From: Erythrobacter sanguineus
GTDB taxonomy: Bacteria; Pseudomonadota; Alphaproteobacteria; Sphingomonadales; Sphingomonadaceae
Assembly (NCBI GenBank): GCA_945878845.1
Contig: CAMCUB010000011.1
Coordinates: 1 to 64,000, forward strand
Reading direction: 5' to 3'
Length of the DNA stretch: 64,000 nt
Shown: piece after piece, positions 25,852-33,976 of the stretch
Layout of the letters: each line of letters begins with the position of its first letter
How positions within the stretch are numbered: the stretch's first letter is position 1
Notes under the pieces: model-generated
Seen by the model: the letters and a program-made list of their open reading frames with translations, nothing else
Database searches by the model: none
Told to the model about the DNA's origin: nothing
Position numbers and translations under genes: made by a program

Positions 25852-26751
25852 TCAAACAGTCCGCTCAGCCTTGTCCTTCTCGTTGGTACCCTTGATCATC
25901 GCGCGCATCTGATCCCACTCGGCATCGCCGAGCGCGCTGAGCATCGGGTAGAAGGTGCCGCCATTGGCCTGGAAGCCCGCGCCGTCGATCGCGATGGTCT
26001 GGCCGTTCACGTACTCCGCGCCCGGCCCCATCAGGAACACGGCAAGGTTGGCAAGCTCGTGCATCTCGCCCGCGCGGCCCATCGGGTTCAGCGAATTGCC
26101 CGAATTGCCGCCCGCGCCGCCCGGATGCAGCCGCGCGCTCATGCCCTTGGTCGGGAAGAGGCCTGGGGCGATGGCGTTGAAGCGCAGCCCATAGCGGCCC
26201 CACTCGGTCGCAAGGCTCTGGGTCATAGCGTTGATCGCGGTCTTGCTCATGGCGCTCGGCACCACGAAGGCACTGCCCGACCACACCCAGGTGGTGAGGA
26301 TCGAGAGGAAGCTCGCCTTCTTCTTCTCCGCGATCAGCCGCTTGCCGATGTCGAGCGTGACGTAGAAGGTCCCGCGCATCACGATGTCGGCGATGGCATT
26401 GAAGCCGTTGACCGAGAGGTCTTCGGTGCGGCTGATGAAGTTGCCCGCGGCGTTGTTGACCACCCCGGTCAGCGCGCCCCCGTCCGCCCAAATCGCGTCT
26501 ACCATCTCGTGGATCGCGTTCGCATCGCGGATGTCGCAGGCCATGCCGACGATTTTGCCGCCATGCAGCGCGGTCAGTTCGGCGGCGGTTTCGTCCAGCT
26601 TGTTCTGGCGGCGGCCGCAAATGTAGACGGTCGCGCCCAGCTTGAGGAACGCCTCGGCCATCTCGCGCCCGAGGCCGGTCCCCCCGCCGGTGACGAGAAT
26701 TCGCTCGCCCGCCATCAGGCCATCGCGGAACATCAGTTTCGAAGCGTCCAT
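25852..26751 (-). CDS. SDR oxidoreductase, 2,4-dienoyl-CoA reductase (DECR)-like
   Basis: 299 aa from ATG 26751; the track start at 26985 lies inside the next gene. NAD(P)-binding is shown by TGGGTGLGREMAEAF. The active-site stretch reads FVVPSAMSKTAINAMTQSLA, with Ser and Lys but no YxxxK tyrosine at the usual place. This pattern is that of mitochondrial-type 2,4-dienoyl-CoA reductase, and the following EWGRYGLRFNAIAPG and TKGMSARL also match that group. It probably reduces an unsaturated CoA ester. Last gene of the minus-strand catabolic run starting near 37.9 kb. Confidence 0.85.
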   Translation of the reverse strand: MDASKLMFRDGLMAGERILVTGGGTGLGREMAEAFLKLGATVYICGRRQNKLDETAAELTALHGGKIVGMACDIRDANAIHEMVDAIWADGGALTGVVNNAAGNFISRTEDLSVNGFNAIADIVMRGTFYVTLDIGKRLIAEKKKASFLSILTTWVWSGSAFVVPSAMSKTAINAMTQSLATEWGRYGLRFNAIAPGLFPTKGMSARLHPGGAGGNSGNSLNPMGRAGEMHELANLAVFLMGPGAEYVNGQTIAIDGAGFQANGGTFYPMLSALGDAEWDQMRAMIKGTNEKDKAERTV

Positions 26752-26761
26752 TTCGGTTTCC

Positions 26762-27970
26762 TCAGAGACCGAGAACGGTCTTCGCAATAATGTTCTTCTG
26801 CACCTCGTCCGAGCCGCCGAAGATCGTCGAGGCGCGGTTGTTGAGGTATTTGCCCATCGCGGTCTGGGCATATTCGCTGCCCACCGGCTCGGGTGCTTCA
26901 TTGCCATAGAGCGGGCGTTCGAGCGGGAGTTGCAGCGCGTCCGGCCCGAGCAGTTCGAGCCGCAGCACATCGACCTGCTGGCCAATGTTGGAGCCGAGCA
27001 GCTTCACCAGCGAAGTCTGCGGCCCCGGCGCGCGGCCCTTGGCGAGCTGGGCGAGGATGCGCAGCTCGGTCACTTCCAGCGCCTCGGCCTCGAGCCGCAC
27101 GCGGGCGAGCCGGTCGCGGAAACGCGGGTCATGCGCAATCGCGCCGTTGACGCCCGAGGGCTGGGTCTGGGCGAGGTTCTCGAGCCGGTCGATGCTCTGG
27201 AGCAGGCGCGGGGCATAGCACGATCCGCCGCGCTCGTTCTCGAGCAGGAACTTGGCGATGGTCCACCCGGCGCCCTCGGCGCCGATGCGGTTTTCCTGCC
27301 CGGTGCGCGCATCGGTGAAGAACACCGCGTTGACCTCGTGATCGCCCGACATCGAGTAGATCGGGGTCACGGCCACCCCCGGCTGGTCCATCGGCACCAG
27401 CAGGAAGCTGATCCCGGCCTGCTTCTTCACGGTCGCATCGGTGCGGACGAGCGCGAAGATCCAGTCGGCGTGGTGGGCGTGGGTGGTCCAGATCTTGGAG
27501 CCGTTGATGACATATTCGTCGCCGTCGAGCCGTGCGCTGGTCTTGAGGCTGGCAAGGTCCGAACCGCTGCCGGGCTCGGAATAGCCCTGGCACCAGTAGT
27601 CGTCGCCCGACAGGATGCCGGGCAGGAAGCGCGCCTTTTGTTCGGGCGTGCCGAATTCGCAGATGACCGGGCCGACAAGGCGCAGGCCAAGGATCGCGAG
27701 CGAGGGTGCACCGGCGAGCGCGCATTCCTTTTCGAAGATGAACTTCTGCGTCGGGGTCCAGCCGGTGCCGCCATCCGCCTTGGGCCAGTGCGGGGCGACC
27801 CAGCCTTGGCGGTAGAGGATGCGGTGCCACTCCATCCCGATATCCGGCTCGACGAACACGCCGGGCGTCCGGCGCGCGCCGTCGCGCAGCCGTTCGGGCA
27901 GGTTGTCCGCAAGGAAGCTGCGCACTTCCTCACGGAAAGCCAGATCCTCGGGCGAGAAGTCCATATCCAT
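26762..27970 (-). CDS. Acyl-CoA dehydrogenase family protein
   Basis: 402 aa from ATG 27970 (the track's TTG 27985 is an alternative). FAD enzyme that introduces a double bond into an acyl-CoA. The substrate/FAD loop is CQGYSEPGSGSDLASLKTSA, and the C-terminal FGGSDEVQKNIIAKTVLGL is typical. A second, shorter acyl-CoA dehydrogenase lies 3.2 kb upstream in the same run. Paired genes of this kind often encode heteromeric enzymes for steroid side chains (ChsE1/ChsE2 type), so pairing is possible here. Physiological substrate unknown. Confidence 0.9.
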   Translation of the reverse strand: MDMDFSPEDLAFREEVRSFLADNLPERLRDGARRTPGVFVEPDIGMEWHRILYRQGWVAPHWPKADGGTGWTPTQKFIFEKECALAGAPSLAILGLRLVGPVICEFGTPEQKARFLPGILSGDDYWCQGYSEPGSGSDLASLKTSARLDGDEYVINGSKIWTTHAHHADWIFALVRTDATVKKQAGISFLLVPMDQPGVAVTPIYSMSGDHEVNAVFFTDARTGQENRIGAEGAGWTIAKFLLENERGGSCYAPRLLQSIDRLENLAQTQPSGVNGAIAHDPRFRDRLARVRLEAEALEVTELRILAQLAKGRAPGPQTSLVKLLGSNIGQQVDVLRLELLGPDALQLPLERPLYGNEAPEPVGSEYAQTAMGKYLNNRASTIFGGSDEVQKNIIAKTVLGL

Positions 27971-28025
27971 CGCAATCAGTCCCAATCTCGATCCCGCAAG
28001 CTACGCAATTGCGGGCTCGCCAGCT

Positions 28026-28781
28026 TCATTCTCCGTCCCGCATCGCCCAGGCAATCGTGCGCCGCAGCAGGTCGTAATAGACGTCGTAGTTCCACGCGCA
28101 CATTTCCTTGTGCGGGTAGAAATCGGCCATGCCGGGAAGATCATAGTGCCCGCGGCAATGGCCAAGCGCATTGTATACTATCCGCCCCGCGCCGAGATCC
28201 CTCGTATAAACGATAGGAACCGTGGTCTTTTCCCACGTACTGTGGGTGAAGCCGGTCGCCTCGCCTTCGAAAGTCGTCTGCATCAGCGTGTCGATCGGCG
28301 CGGTGGTCTTGGAGAGGTAGAGCTCGTCCACCACCTCGAAATCCTCGATGCCTTTGGTGAGCTCGTGGTCCTTGTTGACCACCTCAACCGGGAACTTGTC
28401 GATCGGCGGGTGGGCCACAAACTGCGTGCCGAGCATCTCCATCACGTCGGGGCGATCATCGGGCGCATGGACCAGACCCTCGGCGGTGAAGACGAGGATC
28501 GAGTTGGTGCCGTGGAGCGCCATCCACTTGCCGCCCTTTTCCATCCACGCTTTCAGCTGCGCAGCCTGCTCGGGGGTCGGCATCAGGTCGCAGGTGTAGG
28601 TGATGAGGAAGCGGCACTGGTCGAGCCGCTCCAGCCCCGAATAGTCCGCCGCCACCGTGGTGCGGATCTGCGGGTGTTCGGCCAGCAGCTTGAGGATCTC
28701 GAGCCGGGGGTAGTCGATATCGTGATACTTGCCCGCGGCGATGAAATGCGCGTCGATCCGGGTTGCGGGTTGCTGTGCCAT
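28026..28781 (-). CDS. ThuA-like domain protein
   Basis: 251 aa with the ThuA (class I glutaminase amidotransferase-like) fold: YTCDLMPTPEQAAQLKAWMEKGGKWMALHG in the first half and a later RIVYNALGH with the partial His motif. ThuA proteins have been linked to sugar handling, but that does not fit the neighbours, which are lipid-type oxidation enzymes. A second ThuA-like gene lies 5 kb upstream in the same run. It probably has a different, undescribed role. It lies 1 nt from the downstream end of the SDR gene. Confidence 0.82.
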   Translation of the reverse strand: MAQQPATRIDAHFIAAGKYHDIDYPRLEILKLLAEHPQIRTTVAADYSGLERLDQCRFLITYTCDLMPTPEQAAQLKAWMEKGGKWMALHGTNSILVFTAEGLVHAPDDRPDVMEMLGTQFVAHPPIDKFPVEVVNKDHELTKGIEDFEVVDELYLSKTTAPIDTLMQTTFEGEATGFTHSTWEKTTVPIVYTRDLGAGRIVYNALGHCRGHYDLPGMADFYPHKEMCAWNYDVYYDLLRRTIAWAMRDGE

Positions 28782-28782
28782 G

Positions 28783-29556
28783 CTAGCTCCTGATGCTGCC
28801 GCCGCCGTCGACGGTGAGGTCGCAGCCGGTGGTGAAACTCGCGTCGTCAGAGGCGAGGAAGACCACCGCGCGGGCGACTTCCTCGGGCTCGCCGATGCGG
28901 TTCATCGGGTGGGTGGCGGCGAAGTTGGTCTCGATGTTTTCGGGCGTGTCGGCGCCCGAGAACTTGTAGCGGTTGTACATCGGCGTGCGGATCGCGCCGG
29001 GGTGGACCATGTTGACGCGGATCGGCAGACCGCGTTCGGCAAGGTCGAGCGCGACGGACTGGGTGAGGCCTCTGAGGCCGGTCTTGGACGCTGAGTAGGC
29101 CGCCACGAAGCTCGCCGGGCGCAGCGCGATCATCGAACCGATGTTGACGATGGCGCAGGCCTCGCCGCTCGCTTCCATCGCCGGGATCGCGGCGCGCATG
29201 CCGTAGAAGGGGCCGTGGAGGTTGATGTCGATGGTGCGCTCCCACACGTCGAGCGCGCCTTCGGGGACGTTGCCGGGTTCCGAGATGCCGGCGATATTGC
29301 ACAGCACGGTGAGCTTGCCGAAGCGCGAGAGGGTGGCGGCGACCGCCGCCTCCCATTGCGCGAGGTGGCGCACGTCGAGGTGGGTCGCGGCCGCCCGCTC
29401 GCCCAGTTCGGCGGCGAGTTCCTGCGCCTTCTCCAGCTGCACATCGCCGAGCATTACGCTGCCGCCCTCGGCGATGATCAACTGCGCGACCGCAGCCCCG
29501 ATCCCTTCAGCGCCGCCCGAGATCAGCGCGACCTTGCCTTGCATCCGCGTGCTCAT
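28783..29556 (-). CDS. SDR family oxidoreductase
   Basis: 257 aa from ATG 29556, which overlaps the thiolase stop (ATGA); the track's longer start is inside the thiolase gene. Classical SDR: the NAD(P) motif is GGAEGIGAAVAQL, NIAGISEPG follows, and YSASKTGLRGL holds the catalytic Tyr and Lys. The gene ends in FTTGCDLTVDGGGSIRS. Probably a hydroxyacyl-CoA or alcohol dehydrogenase in the same pathway as its thiolase and acyl-CoA dehydrogenase neighbours. Confidence 0.88.
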   Translation of the reverse strand: MSTRMQGKVALISGGAEGIGAAVAQLIIAEGGSVMLGDVQLEKAQELAAELGERAAATHLDVRHLAQWEAAVAATLSRFGKLTVLCNIAGISEPGNVPEGALDVWERTIDINLHGPFYGMRAAIPAMEASGEACAIVNIGSMIALRPASFVAAYSASKTGLRGLTQSVALDLAERGLPIRVNMVHPGAIRTPMYNRYKFSGADTPENIETNFAATHPMNRIGEPEEVARAVVFLASDDASFTTGCDLTVDGGGSIRS

Positions 29557-30707
29557 TCGCGTTCCAGAATCGCGACGCCGGACAGGCCGGGCGCGCCATA
29601 GACGTGGGAGTAGCCGAAGCGCGGGGTGCCAGGCACCTGCCGCTCGCCCGCGCGGCCGCGCAGCTGGGTCACGTTTTCGTAGACCTGCCTCAGGCCCGAG
29701 GCGCCGACCGGCTCCCCGCAGGCGAGGCAACCGCCGTCGGTGTTGACCGGCAGCTTCCCGCCGCCGATCTCGGTCCAGCCATTGGCGAGCCATTCTTCCT
29801 GCTCGCCGTCCTTGCAGAAGCCGTTCTCGGCCATGTGCATGATTTCCGCGCCGCTTTCGGTGTCCTGCAATTGCGCGACGCTGATGTCCTCAGGCCCGAT
29901 CCCCGCCTTCTCGAAGGCAGCCTTGCTGGCGAGGACGGTGGGCTTGCCGCCTTCCTCGATGCTGATGCCGGCCTGGAACACCTCGAAGGAGTTGGGCGGG
30001 CGGGTCTTCACCGAAACCGCGCGGATCTTCACCCCGTCGGCGCCCAGCTCCTTCATCTTCTTCTCCGAAGCGAGGATCAGCGCGACCGCACCCTCGGCGG
30101 GCGAGCAGAACATATACTTGGTCAGCGGGTCGTTGATCATCGGCGCGTTCATGATCGTGTCGAGATCGACCGGGCTGCGCCGCCATGCGTGCGGCGTGAT
30201 CGTGCCGTTGCGGAAGGCCTTTTCCGCCACCCGGCCCAGCGTCGTGCGGCTGATGCCGTGAAGCTGCATATAGCGCTGGATCTTCAAAGCGAAGAACTGC
30301 GTGGTCAGCATCATGCCGGTCTGGCCGTACCATTCGGGCAGGCCGTAATCGGCAGGCTTCGCATTGAACGCCCCGCGAGGGTGCTTGTCGAAACCGACTG
30401 CCAGCGCGAGGTCATACATCCCGCTCGCGATCGCCTGCTGCGATGCGGCGAGCGCGCTGCCCCCCGTGGCGCAGCCATTGGCGACATTGGTGAAGGGGAG
30501 CGAGGTCAAACCCAGCTCGTTGACCATGATGTCGGCATTGCCCGCCGCAGCCGAGCCGCCATAGGCGCACTCGATGTCGGGCCATTCGAGGCCTGCGTCG
30601 GTGAGTGCCTCGCGCACGGCATAGACGCCCTGTTCGCGGCCCGAGCGGCTGTCGGTGCGGCCGAAGGGATGGATCCCCGCGCCGATGATATAGACGTTCT
30701 CGCTCAT
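29553..30707 (-). CDS. Thiolase-fold enzyme (SCP2/Ltp2-like thiolase or aldolase)
   Basis: 384 aa of the SCP2-thiolase subgroup. The nucleophile-region Cys is in ANGCATGGSALAAS, the C-terminal catalytic region is LPVNTDGGCLACGEPVGASGLRQVY, and RFGYSHVYGAPGLSG lies near the end. The tyrosines there recall the acid/base tyrosines of Ltp2, a steroid side-chain aldolase that works with a DUF35 partner. The DUF35 gene lies directly upstream with a 4-nt overlap. It could cleave by thiolysis or by retro-aldol chemistry; the sequence alone does not settle this. Confidence 0.88.
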   Translation of the reverse strand: MSENVYIIGAGIHPFGRTDSRSGREQGVYAVREALTDAGLEWPDIECAYGGSAAAGNADIMVNELGLTSLPFTNVANGCATGGSALAASQQAIASGMYDLALAVGFDKHPRGAFNAKPADYGLPEWYGQTGMMLTTQFFALKIQRYMQLHGISRTTLGRVAEKAFRNGTITPHAWRRSPVDLDTIMNAPMINDPLTKYMFCSPAEGAVALILASEKKMKELGADGVKIRAVSVKTRPPNSFEVFQAGISIEEGGKPTVLASKAAFEKAGIGPEDISVAQLQDTESGAEIMHMAENGFCKDGEQEEWLANGWTEIGGGKLPVNTDGGCLACGEPVGASGLRQVYENVTQLRGRAGERQVPGTPRFGYSHVYGAPGLSGVAILERE

Positions 30708-31129
30708 GCGGCTTTGCTTTCTGATGCGGCGACGGGGCGGAAGGCGAAGGTGTCGTAGCGCGCGTTGAACGGCACGATGCAGAATTCGAGCTCCATGCCG
30801 AGGTGCAGGTCTTCGAGCCGAGCATCGACGATCCGGCTTTCGACGATCACCTCGCCGGGCAGCTCGACATAGCCGAGGAGGAAAGCCTGGAAATCGGGCG
30901 GGCCCTCGCCGGGGCCGGAGCCGGGGCCTTCATAGGGCTCCTTGGGCAGGAAACCCTGCGAGGTCCACGACCACAGCTTGCCGCGGCGCGAGAGCTTGTA
31001 GGGCTCAACGCCTTCCGCCGCGTCGCCGGTGGGCATCGGGAAGACGATCTGCCCCGAGGGCAGCCGTCCACCCATCAGGTGCGGCGTAGCCCCGTCACTC
31101 CACAGGTTCGGGTCGATCTTTTCGCCCAT
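30704..31129 (-). CDS. DUF35 OB-fold protein, partner of the thiolase-fold enzyme
   Basis: 141 aa from ATG 31129 (a more distal ATG at 31156 is possible). The OB-fold part, LWSWTSQGFLPKEPYEG then FLLGYVELPGEVIVESRI, is typical of DUF35. The N-terminal zinc ribbon cysteines usual in the family are missing: the stretch before (GGRLPSGQIVFPMP) has none. DUF35 proteins bind and stabilise SCP2-type thiolases and aldolases, and the 4-nt overlap with the thiolase gene supports that here. Confidence 0.82.
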   Translation of the reverse strand: MGEKIDPNLWSDGATPHLMGGRLPSGQIVFPMPTGDAAEGVEPYKLSRRGKLWSWTSQGFLPKEPYEGPGSGPGEGPPDFQAFLLGYVELPGEVIVESRIVDARLEDLHLGMELEFCIVPFNARYDTFAFRPVAASESKAA

Positions 31130-31169
31130 GTCTCTTGTCCCCTCCAGCGCGCGCATCAGGCCGCGCCAA

Positions 31170-32252
31170 TCATGCTGCTAACGCGTATTCCGCCAGCACG
31201 GTGTCGACGTCGCCGAACAGGCGGGCGAGCACCAGCACGCGCTTCAAAGCGTGGCCGATGGCAAGCTCGTCGGTGATCCCCATGCCGCCATGCATCTGCA
31301 CCGCCTCGCGCGCGACGGAATCGACGTTCTCGCCGATAAAGGCCTTGGCACCGGCGGCGGCGCGCTGCCACTTTGCTGCGTCCCCTCGGTCGGTCAATGC
31401 TGCGCGGTAAAGCATTGAACGGGCTTGCTCTTCCTTCGCATAGCAATCGACCAGCCGGTGCTGCAAAGCCTGGAAAGAACCGATTGCCACCCCGAACTGC
31501 TCGCGCTCCTTCACGTAGGTGAGCGTGTCGTCCAGCAACCGCTGGCCGAGCCCGACCATTTCGGCGGCGGCATAGAGGCGCATGTCTGCGACGATGGCAT
31601 CGAGCGCCGCTGGGTCGAGCGTCAGCTTGGCGGCGGCGGGCGTGCGGGTGAGCTTGATCTCGCCCGCGATGCTGCCGTCCGCGAGGCGATAGGCGCGCAC
31701 CTCCAGCCCGGGCGCGTCCTTGGGCACGAGGAAGCACGCGGTCTCCCCGCCAAACTCGGCGGTGACGATGAACAGATCCGCCATCAGCGCGCCCATCACC
31801 ATCGTCTTCTCGCCGGTCAGGGTGAAGCCGTCTGCGGCGCTCTCCGCCTTCATGCCCTTGGCCTTGAGGCTGTAACGCTGGCCGCGCTCGGTCCAGGCGA
31901 AGGTAGCGAGGGTCTCGCCCGACAATACGCCGCCCAGCACATCGCCCGCACCGCCGCGTTCGAGCAACAGGGCCGGCAGGATGCCGTGTTCGAGCAGCGG
32001 GTCGGGCGCATTGGTCTTGCCGATCGCCTCCAGCACCAGCGCCAGATCAACCGCCGATCCGCCCATGCCGCCCGCATCCTCGCTCGCTGCAAGCGCGATC
32101 AGGCCCATCTCTGCCAACTGCTGCCAGCGCGCGCGGTCATAGCTGGTCGGCGAGAGGCGCAGCTTGCGCCGTGCCTCGACATCGATGGGCGCAGCGAAGC
32201 GCTCCACCGACGAAACGAACATTTCCTGTTCTTCGGACAGGTCGAAATTCAT
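31170..32252 (-). CDS. Acyl-CoA dehydrogenase family protein (short form)
   Basis: 360 aa, at the short end for the family. MNFDLSEEQEMFVSSVERFA is the usual start, LTGEKTMVMGALMADLF the middle, and MHGGMGITDELAIGHALKRVL the FAD-contacting C-terminus. Similar short members act as the partner subunit in ChsE-type heteromeric acyl-CoA dehydrogenases of steroid degradation. It may pair with the gene at 26.8-28.0 kb. It lies 40 nt from DUF35 and 5 nt from the P450, in one probable operon. Confidence 0.88.
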   Translation of the reverse strand: MNFDLSEEQEMFVSSVERFAAPIDVEARRKLRLSPTSYDRARWQQLAEMGLIALAASEDAGGMGGSAVDLALVLEAIGKTNAPDPLLEHGILPALLLERGGAGDVLGGVLSGETLATFAWTERGQRYSLKAKGMKAESAADGFTLTGEKTMVMGALMADLFIVTAEFGGETACFLVPKDAPGLEVRAYRLADGSIAGEIKLTRTPAAAKLTLDPAALDAIVADMRLYAAAEMVGLGQRLLDDTLTYVKEREQFGVAIGSFQALQHRLVDCYAKEEQARSMLYRAALTDRGDAAKWQRAAAGAKAFIGENVDSVAREAVQMHGGMGITDELAIGHALKRVLVLARLFGDVDTVLAEYALAA

Positions 32253-32257
32253 GGGCC

Positions 32258-33499
32258 TCAGGCTTTCCGCGTAAAGGTAATCGGCAGGTGGGTGACGCCG
32301 CGCAGCAGGATGTTGGGCAGAATGCGGATCGCGCTGTCATCAGGCACCGCAAAGTTATCGAGCCGCTCGAGCAGTTCGTCGAAGGCGACCAGCATTTCCT
32401 TGCGGCTGAGCATATTGCCCACGCACATATGCGGCCCCTTGCCGAAGCTGAGATGCGTGCGGGCGTTGGCGCGCTCGATGTCGAACTTGTCGGGATCGGG
32501 GAATTTGGACGGATCGCGGTTGGCCGCGGCATAGCGCAGCTGCACCACGCTGCCCGCCGGGATCGCCATGCCGCCAAGTTCGGTATCCTGCTTGACGATC
32601 CGCCACATCCCCGCGGTCGGCGTTTCGTAGCGCAGCGCTTCCTCGACGAGGTTCATGATCACCTTGGGATCGCGCCCGCCCGCCGCCGCCTTGGCCTTGG
32701 CCATCTGGTCGGGGTTGCGGATCAACTGGAGCAGGCCGCCCGCCAGCGTCGAGGTGGTGGTCTCGTTCCCCGCCACCATGAACTGCTGCATCAGCGACAT
32801 GATCTCGGGGTCTTTGAGCGGGGTTTCGCCCTCGATGCGCGCCTCGACGAGATCGGTGAGGAGGTCATTGCCGCCGTTCGCCTTTCGGTCGTCGATCAGG
32901 CCCTTGATGTAGTGCTGGAACTCGACGAGGCTGCGCGCGCATTCAAGCTTGCGCTCGTGATCGACCATCTGGCTGAAGCGGTCGACCGCCGCGTCCGACC
33001 AGCGCTTCACGCGGCCCGGATCATCGTCGAGCCCGATCTGCCCGGCGATCATCGCCACGGGCAGCGGCACGCCGAACTCCTCGACGAACTCGCAAGAGCC
33101 CCGGTCGGCGAAGGCCTCGATCAGGTCGATCGACTTGGTGCGCATATCGGCCTCGATCGCGTTCACGCGCGGGGCCGAGAAGGCGAGGTTGACGAGCTTG
33201 CGGTTGCGGGTGTGGACCGGGTGATCGGCGGTCAGCAGGGTGGGCAGATCCGGCCAGCCCTCGGCGAGGATCGCCTGAATGTCCTCGTCCGCTTCGCGCC
33301 CCATGAGCGCGGTAAAGTCGTTAGAGAACACCTCGGGCTTGGCCGCGGCCTCGCTGCACAGGTCGTAGGAATAGACGACCCAGGTGTTCATGCCGTCGAG
33401 ATGCTCGATTGCCACCCCCGCCTCGTGGACGGCGCGGTAGTAATCGAACGGATCGATCAGCGTTTCGGGCGCAAAGACATTGCCTTCGGGCTTGTTCAT
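32258..33499 (-). CDS. Cytochrome P450
   Basis: 413 aa soluble bacterial P450. The haem-binding loop is FGKGPHMCVG with the cysteine ligand, the I-helix is MVAGNETTTSTLAGG, and the ExxR motif is EEALRYETP. It should hydroxylate a hydrophobic substrate using electrons from a ferredoxin that is not encoded here. It lies 5 nt upstream of an acyl-CoA dehydrogenase. The sequence class recalls CYP125/CYP142-like hydroxylases of side chains, but subfamily assignment needs alignment. Confidence 0.92.
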   Translation of the reverse strand: MNKPEGNVFAPETLIDPFDYYRAVHEAGVAIEHLDGMNTWVVYSYDLCSEAAAKPEVFSNDFTALMGREADEDIQAILAEGWPDLPTLLTADHPVHTRNRKLVNLAFSAPRVNAIEADMRTKSIDLIEAFADRGSCEFVEEFGVPLPVAMIAGQIGLDDDPGRVKRWSDAAVDRFSQMVDHERKLECARSLVEFQHYIKGLIDDRKANGGNDLLTDLVEARIEGETPLKDPEIMSLMQQFMVAGNETTTSTLAGGLLQLIRNPDQMAKAKAAAGGRDPKVIMNLVEEALRYETPTAGMWRIVKQDTELGGMAIPAGSVVQLRYAAANRDPSKFPDPDKFDIERANARTHLSFGKGPHMCVGNMLSRKEMLVAFDELLERLDNFAVPDDSAIRILPNILLRGVTHLPITFTRKA

Positions 33500-33598
33500 G
33501 TGATGCGGCTCCAGACCCTTACCAGCTTATGGCGAGAGCCTAGCCAACCCTGCGCCCCCGATGCGATGCGCGAATGTGTTAGGGTTGCAGTGCGCGCG

Positions 33599-33976
33599 TC
33601 ATCCGCCGGCAAATTCGCGCTGGAATTCAAGCATGTCGAAATAGTCGCGCCATCCGGTGATGCGGCCATCCGCGCCGATGTCGAAGGTGCCCATCACGCG
33701 GATCGCGGCGCGGCGGCCGTCCTTGAAGTGGAAGATGTCGGTGCGCTCGGTCAGGACGGTGTTGCCATTGGCGGCGATGGCATGGGTCTGCCAGTCGCAC
33801 TTTTCGATATCGCCGAGGAAGCCTTCGACCATTGCGCGCATCTGCGCGGTGCCTACGACCGGCTCCATCGGGATGTTGTGGTAGACGATATCCTCGGCGC
33901 ACAGGGCGAGCATCGCGTCGATGTCGCAGGCGTTCCAATGGGTGATGAAAGCCTCGACGGTTTCTTGCGGGGTCAT
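33599..33976 (-). CDS. SnoaL/limonene-1,2-epoxide hydrolase-like NTF2-fold protein
   Basis: 125 aa. The sequence TVEAFITHWNACDIDAMLALCAED and a later FHFKDGRRAAIRVMGTFDI match limonene-1,2-epoxide hydrolase and SnoaL-type NTF2 folds. Such proteins can be isomerases, hydrolases or cyclases acting on lipophilic ring compounds. It overlaps the ThuA-like gene upstream by 4 nt. One of six NTF2-fold genes in this 38-kb region. Confidence 0.8.
   Translation of the reverse strand: MTPQETVEAFITHWNACDIDAMLALCAEDIVYHNIPMEPVVGTAQMRAMVEGFLGDIEKCDWQTHAIAANGNTVLTERTDIFHFKDGRRAAIRVMGTFDIGADGRITGWRDYFDMLEFQREFAGG

Noticed and set aside
31156-31737. 193-aa minus ORF within the short acyl-CoA dehydrogenase gene
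   Set aside because: It is an Arg/Ala-rich shifted-frame shadow of the acyl-CoA dehydrogenase.
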